Position numbers and translations under genes: made by a program. Positions 57,486 to 64,000 of a stretch of DNA of 64,000 nt are shown in pieces. Numbering within the stretch: the stretch's first letter is position 1; each line of letters begins with the position of its first letter. Below the pieces are notes generated by a model, which did not search any database, had not been told where the DNA came from, and saw only the letters and a program-made list of their open reading frames with translations. This DNA comes from an uncultured Clostridium sp. (GTDB lineage Bacteria; Bacillota; Clostridia; TANB77; CAG-508): NCBI GenBank assembly GCA_900553695.1, contig USEM01000004.1, positions 4,927-68,926 on the forward strand, read 5' to 3'.

Positions 57486-57556
57486 ATTAGCACTCTCCCT
57501 TCCCTACTCTTTCATATTAATTATATATATTCTGTGTTTGTGATTTTATGACTAGT

Positions 57557-58180
57557 TTATATGTACTTTACACAACATTTTAAGATTAACTGTGATGAAT
57601 AAACTTCTATTAAGCTAGAAAGTATTAATACTATTAAAATAAAGATTGAAAAACATGTATGTCTTAATATTTCAAGCTTGATATTTTCTTTTCTTCTATC
57701 TTGCATGATTGATTTATATACCTTCATTCCACTTACGGCTAGTGCAATTGTGCAAGGTATAACAATTATATTTTTAAGTAACATTGTAGAAACAAGCATT
57801 GCAATGGTCTTGCCATTATTTAATACATGAAAAATTGCTGAGATTGTATAGCTAAGGCAAAAGCCTTTAAATGCCACTATAATATACACAAGCAGAAGTC
57901 CTATAACAGTTGACCCCATAAGCCATAGAAGTATAACAAATGTAAGGTTTTCTTTTATTGTTTCTTTTATGAAAAGCAGTTGGTTTATGTCCTGGCTTTC
58001 TTTTAAATTTTCTATGGATGTACTTATGTAATTTCCAATTTCATTATTTTGTGTATCGTTTAAATTATTTATAAAGATTACTCCAAATAGAATTCCTATT
58101 ATAAATATTGTACTTGCTATAGCATATTCTCTTAAATTGTTTTCTATATGTGTCTTTATAATACTATTTCTTCTTTTCAT
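57557..58180 (-). CDS. spoIIM: Stage II sporulation protein M
   Basis: Membrane member of the SpoIIDMP engulfment complex; it works with SpoIIP (30.5 kb). The start is ATG 58180 behind GGGGGA. The 207 residues have about five helices. Conserved parts are ASTIFIIGILFGVIF, LLWLMGSTVIGLLLVYIIVA and FKGFCLSYTISAI. It lies upstream of yabP in the same orientation. Confidence 0.93.
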   Translation of the reverse strand: MKRRNSIIKTHIENNLREYAIASTIFIIGILFGVIFINNLNDTQNNEIGNYISTSIENLKESQDINQLLFIKETIKENLTFVILLWLMGSTVIGLLLVYIIVAFKGFCLSYTISAIFHVLNNGKTIAMLVSTMLLKNIIVIPCTIALAVSGMKVYKSIMQDRRKENIKLEILRHTCFSIFILIVLILSSLIEVYSSQLILKCCVKYI

Positions 58181-58234
58181 ACATTCCCCCACTCTTTTTT
58201 AATATTATGTACAAGTTTGGAAAATATGAATTAT

Positions 58235-58272
58235 AAAAAATAGAAAGCCATAATATATGACTTTCTATTTGA
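58235..58272. terminator. Hairpin between spoIIM and the accessory islet
   Basis: AAATAGAAAG / CTTTCTATTT stem with a loop of about 14 bases. It marks the left edge of the orphan-gene islet. Confidence 0.7.
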
Positions 58273-58285
58273 AATGCAATTGAAA

Positions 58286-58615
58286 TTACTTGTTCAGCAA
58301 AGCCAGAACGAAGTGTTCGACCAAGCTTCTGCCATTCACATAGCTATCCATGAAAATGGACAGATACTCATCCTCTTCCTGAATGCTCTTGATGTGCGGG
58401 TTGTTCTTCAGATCGATCATCCAGAATACGTCCTGAGGTCTTTTATAGACTCTTACCTCATACTCATTCTTAGATCCTTCAACCCTTTCCATGAAGAGTT
58501 TGAGTTCCACGCCTTGCGGTCCAAGAACGGACATTGTTGTGCCGTCCTCGATGTAGCTCTTCGGGAAGTTTCTTACCATCTCGTAATGACAGTACATTTT
58601 GTTGTTCAATCGCAT
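58286..58615 (-). CDS. Orphan protein with GC-richer codons
   Basis: 109 residues, no recognised family, no membrane segment: MRLNNKMYCHYEMVRNFPKS, then a middle VRVYKRPQDVFWMIDL, then an ending VNGRSLVEHFVLALLNK. Codons (GAC, ATC, GTC, CTC) differ sharply from the AT-rich core genes. The ribosome site GAGGAGGAAAA is strong. A TATAAT about 95 bases upstream may be its promoter. It contains no in-frame CGG by my reading. Probably acquired with its neighbours. Confidence 0.75.
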   Translation of the reverse strand: MRLNNKMYCHYEMVRNFPKSYIEDGTTMSVLGPQGVELKLFMERVEGSKNEYEVRVYKRPQDVFWMIDLKNNPHIKSIQEEDEYLSIFMDSYVNGRSLVEHFVLALLNK

Positions 58616-58793
58616 AAATTTTCCTCCTCAAAACATTCATTTTATCAACTGCCTATATATTAACCTGTAAAACAGGATTATAAAAATTTACGTAAACTAT
58701 TATACCACATCCACCTGAAATATTCAACATTTTTCTACATAATACAGCAAAAATGAACCATACAATAACATATGGTTCATTTTTGGGTATTCG

Positions 58794-59078
58794 CTAGGAA
58801 ACTTTATTGCCAATGAAAAAGATTCTGGGCGTCTTGATGTCTGCTCCAGTGTTTAAAGCATAGATTTCGATATTGGGCAGCTTGCCGCTTGCTTCCAACC
58901 GCCAAGCAATTTCATGAATGTCAACGGAGTTCGTGACTTCGATAATTGCCAGTTCGTCTGCTTTCATAGGTGTCTTGCTGAAAAAGAAAATAATTTCTCT
59001 TACAGCCTCCTCAACAGTTTTCGTCCGGTTTACAACCCGTTCCAGTTCTTTTTCCATTTCGTCCTTGCGATACTTCAT
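58794..59078 (-). CDS. Orphan protein with three sense CGG codons
   Basis: 94 residues: a charged helical first half (MKYRKDEMEKELERVVNRTK) and a mixed alpha/beta second half (ELAIIEVTNSVDIHEIAWRL). No family recognised. CGG is used in frame at 59039, 59027 and 58901 (after GAA, AAC and TGG) without a frame change. The 5' region carries the same TAACTCCGTT leader block as the gene at 59650. Strong AGGAGG site. Confidence 0.72.
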   Translation of the reverse strand: MKYRKDEMEKELERVVNRTKTVEEAVREIIFFFSKTPMKADELAIIEVTNSVDIHEIAWRLEASGKLPNIEIYALNTGADIKTPRIFFIGNKVS

Positions 59079-59126
59079 TTTGTTTTCCTCCTAAAATAAT
59101 AGTTTTTCAATGGTTGCATCATTTTT

Positions 59127-59166
59127 TGCAAAACGGAGTTAATAACGTTTGTACACTATTATTATA
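59127..59166 (-). promoter_or_regulatory. Promoter and shared leader block of the 94-residue gene
   Basis: Minus strand TATAAT (59166-59161) followed by TTAACTCCGTTTTGCA. The block TAACTCCGTT then TGCA recurs before the gene starting at 59650. Confidence 0.6.
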
Positions 59167-59263
59167 CTATATTTTAGAGCGAAATTCAAATTATGTTAAT
59201 TTAAGCAAAAGAAAACTCTTACCTATTGGTAAGAGAAAGATATATATCTTTTTTATTTGGCAA

Positions 59264-59650
59264 TTAGCTTACCTTCACAATGTAAACACTGTTTCTGGTA
59301 TACACCTGGTAGATGTTGTTACCAAGATAACGAACATCTTCTACGACACTGGTAGAACAGTCGTAAATTTCTGGCTGTCCTTTAATGATTTCAACCTTGG
59401 TGCATTGGAACTTTTCTCCTTCGACAGGAGCTTTATGTGCAAAAGCCATAAAAGCGTTCCTTTCAGATTTTATCTCGTTGAACCAGCAAGAGTTGAAAGC
59501 ACCTTTTACTCCTTTCAGAGTGTAATCGGTCTGCCAGCCACGATCTCTTTCAGAGATGACCTCATACACCTTGCCAACAGATAATACTGATGGGTTAGTG
59601 CAGTCAAGGTAGCTGAAAATTCCACCATTGTAACGTACCATTTTTGCCAT
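59264..59650 (-). CDS. Orphan protein with GC-richer codons
   Basis: 128 residues, family unknown: MAKMVRYNGGIFSYLDCTNP, VGKVYEVISERDRGW and NNIYQVYTRNSVYIVKVS. The pattern is that of a small beta-rich domain. The ribosome site is AAGGAGGAAAAAA. A GGGTAATTACCC palindrome lies in its leader. It shares a leader block with the 94-residue gene, so the two may be co-regulated. Confidence 0.75.
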   Translation of the reverse strand: MAKMVRYNGGIFSYLDCTNPSVLSVGKVYEVISERDRGWQTDYTLKGVKGAFNSCWFNEIKSERNAFMAFAHKAPVEGEKFQCTKVEIIKGQPEIYDCSTSVVEDVRYLGNNIYQVYTRNSVYIVKVS

Positions 59651-59703
59651 GTTTTTTTCCTCCTTGGGTAATTACCCGTTCAAAAGATGTATGTTCCTAC
59701 TGA

Positions 59704-59742
59704 TGCAACGGAGTTATAAAATGTTACATCACTTATATTATA
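59704..59742 (-). promoter_or_regulatory. Promoter and shared leader block of the 128-residue gene
   Basis: Minus strand TATAAT (59742-59737) followed by TTATAACTCCGTTGCA, the second copy of the TAACTCCGTT / TGCA block. Confidence 0.6.
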
Positions 59743-59977
59743 CCATTTATACGAAAAATTGTCAAAAAAGAATTTATTATATTTTCAATTCAATCTAAAA
59801 ATTCTTTCTAATTTTATCTTTTATCTTCTATCTTCTATCTTTTTGTATTATCAAATTTTAATTTAGTTTGCAATTTTATGTAGAGTGTGCTATTATTAAT
59901 GTTGCAAAATATTTTTAGTATCTTCAAAATAAATTTGAAAATACAGTCCCCTGATTAATTAAAAGGAGGAAAAATCT

Positions 59978-60598
59978 ATGAAAAAACAAGTACACTATTC
60001 TGAACTGGAGGATATGCAAAAGTATATTAAGGATTTCAACTCTGATGATTATGAACGTTCAATTGACTGCACAGACCCTTCTGTTACGGCATTTGCAAGA
60101 AATTACTATGATAAGCATTTACCAGTAGATCTTACAGCTTGGGTACGGGTAAATAGACCTGATGAAAAGTTGATTTATGGCAAGTTTCTTGGAGACCAAG
60201 TTTGTTTTGTTCGTGACACCCTTTGCTTCTTGTTGTTTCCAACATATGAAGAATGGAAAGATAACCAGCCTTTGGTAATTTCAACTCACTATTCAAAATC
60301 AGTTAAATTACCAATATTTCAAATTAATCTCAAAAAATTTGGAATAGAGCTTGTTCTTCGTTACAATTTTTATGACTGGAAAATTTCGGTAAAATCTGAG
60401 AAGCCTCTTGACTTCGATTACATGGATCTTTTTGATTCAAAAAAAGTAATTCCTTCTATTTATTGTGAAGGATTTCCTAAGGATAAAGTTTATGGAAGTT
60501 ATGAGCAAAATCCTTCACAATTCACTATTGAAATTTGTTCTCATTACAATGTGTATACTTTCATTTTCTTACTCAAAAATTACTTGGGTATAAATTAA
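59978..60598 (+). CDS. Orphan protein of unknown function
   Basis: The 206 residues start KKQVHYSELEDMQKYIKDF and show no signal peptide or known domain. Strong ribosome site AAAGGAGG. Codons are intermediate between the islet and the core genes. One in-frame CGG at 60146 (GTA-CGG-GTA) is read straight: the +1 frame there stops at once (GGG TAA). A terminator follows. Confidence 0.75.
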   Translation: MKKQVHYSELEDMQKYIKDFNSDDYERSIDCTDPSVTAFARNYYDKHLPVDLTAWVRVNRPDEKLIYGKFLGDQVCFVRDTLCFLLFPTYEEWKDNQPLVISTHYSKSVKLPIFQINLKKFGIELVLRYNFYDWKISVKSEKPLDFDYMDLFDSKKVIPSIYCEGFPKDKVYGSYEQNPSQFTIEICSHYNVYTFIFLLKNYLGIN

Positions 60599-60612
60599 AG
60601 TGTATTTGTTTT

Positions 60613-60648
60613 ACCACGGTTATTGTAAATCAATAGCCGTGGTTTTTA
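60613..60648 (+). terminator. Terminator after the 206-residue gene
   Basis: ACCACGGTTATTG / CAATAGCCGTGGT hairpin followed by TTTTTAT. Confidence 0.9.
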
Positions 60649-60660
60649 TATTGCAACAAA

Positions 60661-60756
60661 AAAGACTTAAAGAAAAACTTTAAGTCTTATCTGGTGCCAA
60701 CGACGTAGACATTTACAACTCGTTAGCTCTCTTGACGAATGACTAAATAGTCATTC
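60661..60756. other. Two hairpins in the gap before the zinc-ribbon gene
   Basis: AAGACTTAAAG / CTTTAAGTCTT at 60661-60686 and GAATGACT / AGTCATTC at about 60736-60755. The first may terminate the minus-strand gene or be part of a small RNA. Nothing else is seen in 60649-60849. Confidence 0.5.
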
Positions 60757-60849
60757 AAGTTATAAATATATTACCAAATTATTTTATAAAAATCAAGTAT
60801 TTAAGAAGAAAATATAGAGTGATATTTTATAAACCACTCTATAACTGAA

Positions 60850-63423
60850 TTATAGTTTTAATTTTTTGCAAATAGGACATCTGCCACTGCCTTTTCTTTC
60901 GTTATAAACATGTCTTTGATATTCATGACCATTTTTGCATTTCCACCAAACTTTTTTACTATAACTTTTACTAATTGATTTAGGCGTAATTCCTAATTTA
61001 TTATTCTTTTCATAATTCCATTTTTCCAATAATTCAGGATTCGTCGTTGCTAAATCATTAAAACCAACTAATATCTTGTTTCCAGAACAATACGGACACC
61101 CTGTACCACGTCTTCGAGCTGGAATAGTAGCTTCATAGCTATGATTGTTACTACAAATCCACCAGATTTTTTTATGAGTTCCTTTAGTTACTTCATCAGG
61201 TTTAATGGTATTCTTACTATAATCCCATTCTTTCAATAATTCTGGATTTGTTGATGCTATATCATTAAATCCTTTAAGAACTTTATTTCCAGAACAATAT
61301 GGGCAACAAGTTCCTTTTGATTTTGTTCTATTAACAATTGAAGATTTATATTCATGACCTTTTTCGCATTTCCACCAGACTTTTTTATCTGTATTTTTCT
61401 TTACATTCTGTGGTTTAATTCCTAATTGGTCGTTTTTTTCGTAATCCCATTCTTTTAATAATTCTGGAAATAATGTAGCAATATCATTCTCTCCACTTAT
61501 AGCATATCTTCCAGAGCAGTACGGACAATTAGAACCTCTAGCTCTATTGTTTAATGTTGTTGTCCATTCATGACCATTCTTACATTTCCAATGAATCATT
61601 TTAGTTGAATTGAGAACAACATTTTCTGGTTTGATTCCTAACTTATCATTTTTTTCATAGTCCCATTCTTCTAATAATTCAGGATTAGTTGTTGCCAAAT
61701 CATTAAATCCTATGATAATCTTCTTATTGGCACAATATGGACATTTGGTTTGTTGATTTACTTTGTTTGAAACAATAGCTTGATAGTTATGACCTTTTTC
61801 ACATTTCCACCATATTTTTAATGCACTTCCACTACTTATATTATCTGGAGTAATTCCTAGTTTATCATTTTTTTCGTAATTCCATTCTTGTAAAACCTCT
61901 GGATTTGTTTTGGATATACAGTTCTCTTTTTCCATAAAGTTAATCATCTTAATAATATCATCTAAATCACGCCTAATATCAAAGTCTATATCTATGTTGA
62001 GATAACTATTTAGGAAAGATAAAGCATCTTCTACATATGTATAATCTGTGTTATTATCTATTTTTATATTGTATATGATAGCACTTGAGTTAATAGGTTT
62101 TGATTTCTTTTCTCTAATTCTAATTATTCTCACATTGTTTTTTGAGCATAAATCATCTTTTTCTATATCATGCTTTATGTCTTTATGATAATAGTATCCA
62201 TCATACTCTATACCAACATTTAGCTCTGGTATAAAAATATCTATTTCTTTTGGTTTTAACCATTCAGGTTTATAATTTGCTATAGTTTTAGAAAATTTTT
62301 TATGAATATAGTAAAAAATAATCTTTTCAGGTATGGATGTTCTTAAATAACTAGAGCAAATAGGGCAACGATTATAAAGCTTATCATTTCTTATTCTTGC
62401 TGGTATACTAGATTGCCATTCATGACCTTTTTCACATTTCCACCAAAATTTGACTTTACCACCTAAAATAATTTCATCTGGTTTTATATCAAGCTTATCA
62501 TTTTTTTCATAGTTCCATTCTTTTAATAATTCTGGGTGTTTGGTTGCAAAATCATTATAGCCTTTTAATAATTGCTGATTAGCACAAATAGGGCAATTAA
62601 CATTTCTATTTGTTTTTTGTGCTACTGATATTTGATATTCATGACCTTTTTTACATTTCCACAACACTAATTTTGTAGATCCATGACTTAGATTGGATGG
62701 AAAAATACCTAATTTATCATTTTTTTCATAATCCCATTCTTCTAATAATTCGGGATTAGTAGTTGCTATATCATTATAGCCTTTTTTTACAAGATTATTT
62801 GAACAGTATGGGCAACCACTTCCTGTGATTCTACTTCTAATAATAGAATTCCATTTATGACCTTTTTCACATTTCCACCATACTTTTTCTTTGCCACCAT
62901 TAGTAATTTCATTTGGTTTAATGCCTAATTTGTCATTTTCTTCATAGTCCCAATCTTTTAGTAATTCAGGGTTGGTAGTTGCTAAATCATTATAGCCCTG
63001 CAAAACTTTTCTATTTCCACAATATGGGCAATTTCCACGACCATGTAATCTATCATAAATACTTCTATCATATTTATGACCTTTGCTACATATCCAATAT
63101 ACTTTTTTTATTGAACCTACTAATAATTCGTTTGGTTTAATACCTAATTTATCGTTTTCTTCATAATCCCATTCTTTTAACATTTCTGGATACAAAGTTG
63201 CAAAATCATTTACTCCTTGAATTGCTTTTTTACCCATGCAATAAGGACATCCGACACCTTTAACCCTAGTATGAATTACAGATTCCCATTCATGACCATT
63301 TTTACATTTCCACCAGACTTTCTTACTACTACCTGAAGTCAAATCAGCTGGATTATATAAAATGTTTTTTTCTTGATTCCATTCTTTCATTAATTCTTTA
63401 TTATCAATTAATCTATCTGACAT
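60850..63423 (-). CDS. Ten-zinc-ribbon protein with an embedded PD-(D/E)XK-type nuclease domain
   Basis: 857 residues from ATG 63423 (AAAGGTGATG upstream). Ten copies of a unit of about 70 residues of the DUF4379 / treble-clef type, each with WWKCxxGHEW ... CPYC, separated by spacers such as NDLATTNPELLEEWDYEKND. Between units five and six lies a domain with EIDIFIPELNVGIEYDGYYY and NNVRIIRIRE, the Asp ... Glu-x-x ... Lys/Glu layout of VSR- or DUF559-like nucleases. No membrane part. Many zinc ribbons would grip nucleic acid and the nuclease could cut it. A defence or mobile-element role is plausible but unproven. Codons are AT-rich, with no in-frame CGG found. Confidence 0.85.
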   Translation of the reverse strand: MSDRLIDNKELMKEWNQEKNILYNPADLTSGSSKKVWWKCKNGHEWESVIHTRVKGVGCPYCMGKKAIQGVNDFATLYPEMLKEWDYEENDKLGIKPNELLVGSIKKVYWICSKGHKYDRSIYDRLHGRGNCPYCGNRKVLQGYNDLATTNPELLKDWDYEENDKLGIKPNEITNGGKEKVWWKCEKGHKWNSIIRSRITGSGCPYCSNNLVKKGYNDIATTNPELLEEWDYEKNDKLGIFPSNLSHGSTKLVLWKCKKGHEYQISVAQKTNRNVNCPICANQQLLKGYNDFATKHPELLKEWNYEKNDKLDIKPDEIILGGKVKFWWKCEKGHEWQSSIPARIRNDKLYNRCPICSSYLRTSIPEKIIFYYIHKKFSKTIANYKPEWLKPKEIDIFIPELNVGIEYDGYYYHKDIKHDIEKDDLCSKNNVRIIRIREKKSKPINSSAIIYNIKIDNNTDYTYVEDALSFLNSYLNIDIDFDIRRDLDDIIKMINFMEKENCISKTNPEVLQEWNYEKNDKLGITPDNISSGSALKIWWKCEKGHNYQAIVSNKVNQQTKCPYCANKKIIIGFNDLATTNPELLEEWDYEKNDKLGIKPENVVLNSTKMIHWKCKNGHEWTTTLNNRARGSNCPYCSGRYAISGENDIATLFPELLKEWDYEKNDQLGIKPQNVKKNTDKKVWWKCEKGHEYKSSIVNRTKSKGTCCPYCSGNKVLKGFNDIASTNPELLKEWDYSKNTIKPDEVTKGTHKKIWWICSNNHSYEATIPARRRGTGCPYCSGNKILVGFNDLATTNPELLEKWNYEKNNKLGITPKSISKSYSKKVWWKCKNGHEYQRHVYNERKGSGRCPICKKLKL

Positions 63424-63537
63424 ATATAACATCACCTTTAATACTACAAAAACGTAATTAATTGCTCTTATTATATAACAAAAGACTGATAATATCAACA
63501 TATTATCAGTCCTAGAAATTGTAATTTGTATTACTGA

Positions 63538-63861
63538 TTATTCTATTGCTCCAGCTATACATTTATTAAACATATACATCTCTACTTGTATTATCTTGTT
63601 ATTTGTTACATCTTTAACAAGTTCAACTTCATAGCCTAAGCCTTGATACATTATTGTTTTTGTAGTTAAATCATTTTCTTGCTTAACTACTGCAAAAATA
63701 GGCTCTCTAAAACTTTCTACTCTGTTTATATCAATAGAAATCATAACACTATATATTGTTGCTAAAATAATTATAATAGATAATACTATTTTTAATGTTT
63801 TATTACAAAACTTTACAACCAAAACCATAGCTATTAACAATAATCCAAAAATTCCTATCAT
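63538..63861 (-). CDS. Small membrane protein with extracytoplasmic domain
   Basis: 107 residues: two N-terminal hydrophobic segments (2-17 and 23-42) and a C-terminal soluble part (FAVVKQENDLTTKTIMYQG, VEMYMFNKCIAGAIE). Family unknown. The start ATG follows GGGAGG. It is upstream of the zinc-ribbon gene on the same strand, with a 115-base gap. Confidence 0.72.
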   Translation of the reverse strand: MIGIFGLLLIAMVLVVKFCNKTLKIVLSIIIILATIYSVMISIDINRVESFREPIFAVVKQENDLTTKTIMYQGLGYEVELVKDVTNNKIIQVEMYMFNKCIAGAIE

Positions 63862-63909
63862 AAATTACCTCCCTACAAATTACTAATTCTTGTTACGATT
63901 ATATAATAA

Positions 63910-63938
63910 AAGGTAGATAATTTCAACTGGTTATCTAC
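63910..63938 (-). terminator. Terminator of the gene entering from the right edge
   Basis: GGTAGATAA / TTATCTACC hairpin. On the minus strand it is followed by TTTTATT. Confidence 0.8.
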
Positions 63939-63960
63939 CCAACTTATTGGAATTTTCAAA

Positions 63961-64000
63961 TTAGTCTTTGCAAATAACCTTTGAACCTTCACCATCAATT
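63961..64000 (-). CDS. C-terminal end of a gene cut by the window edge
   Basis: The minus strand reads IDGEGSKVICKD and a TAA at 63963-63961, followed 23 bases later by a terminator. Too short to identify. Confidence 0.5.
   Translation of the reverse strand, partial: IDGEGSKVICKD

Noticed and set aside
60601..60780. A tRNA or tmRNA remnant in the gap before the zinc-ribbon gene
   Set aside because: Hairpins are present but no cloverleaf or conserved tmRNA end can be drawn.

Overview
The window reads as chromosome of a low-GC (about 30 % by eye) Bacillota of the Clostridia type. It has the gene pairs obgE near rplU-rpmA, clpP-clpX after tig, der-plsY-gpsA, prmC and rho, an anaerobic ribonucleotide reductase with its activase, AdhE and a 2[4Fe-4S] ferredoxin. 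It also has spore genes (spoIIP, spoIIM, yabP, yabQ), so it belongs to an endospore-forming or formerly spore-forming anaerobe, probably an uncultured gut lineage. I cannot name the species.

Layout. 0-3.6 kb: end of an FGE-like protein, L21 leader, rplU, rpmA, trpS, obgE. 4-7.2 kb: nrdD-nrdG behind a palindrome that holds a promoter. 7.3-10.6 kb: a PrsA-like foldase, RNase P RNA, an orphan response regulator and three small membrane proteins. 10.8-11.6 kb: 5S rRNA, tRNA-Asn and a 230-bp tandem repeat grown from the tRNA 3' half. 11.6-17.5 kb: uvrA, a prepilin-type peptidase, an M24 peptidase and efp. 17.5-18.7 kb (minus): M23 peptidase and a toxin-antitoxin pair. 18.8-27.6 kb: adhE, a kinase, a DUF368 transporter, tig-clpP-clpX. 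28-37.5 kb: rpmF, a 736-residue unknown, spoIIP, prmC, a two-component system, lepB, holB, ricT, ferredoxin. 37.7-49.1 kb: glmM, nadD, der-plsY-gpsA, miaB. 49.2-53.2 kb: two tyrosine recombinases around an SOS-type YneA-like gene, and guaD. 54-58.2 kb (minus): rho, a divIC-like gene, yabQ, yabP, spoIIM. 58.2-64 kb: an accessory islet of GC-richer orphan genes and a ten-zinc-ribbon nuclease-like protein.

The main discovery is a genome-style decoding anomaly. Seven otherwise intact genes are broken by a +1 frame change (the FGE-like protein, uvrA, an M23 peptidase, a ParE/RelE-like toxin, the 736-residue unknown, ricT and miaB). Every break falls exactly on an in-frame CGG codon. Skipping the C of CGGN gives a glycine codon GGN and restores the conserved protein, often at a family-conserved glycine. 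In my reading of the other AT-rich genes, CGG never occurs in frame except at these seven places. It is used as an ordinary sense codon only in four accessory ORFs, seven times in all. The simplest model is that CGG is a starved or unassigned codon in this lineage and that ribosomes shift +1 there, so CGGN is read as one glycine. This would be a bacterial counterpart of the widespread +1 frameshifting known in Euplotes, with a cue like the Ty1 site (CUU followed by a rare Arg codon). I annotate the seven genes as single frameshifted CDSs rather than pseudogenes.
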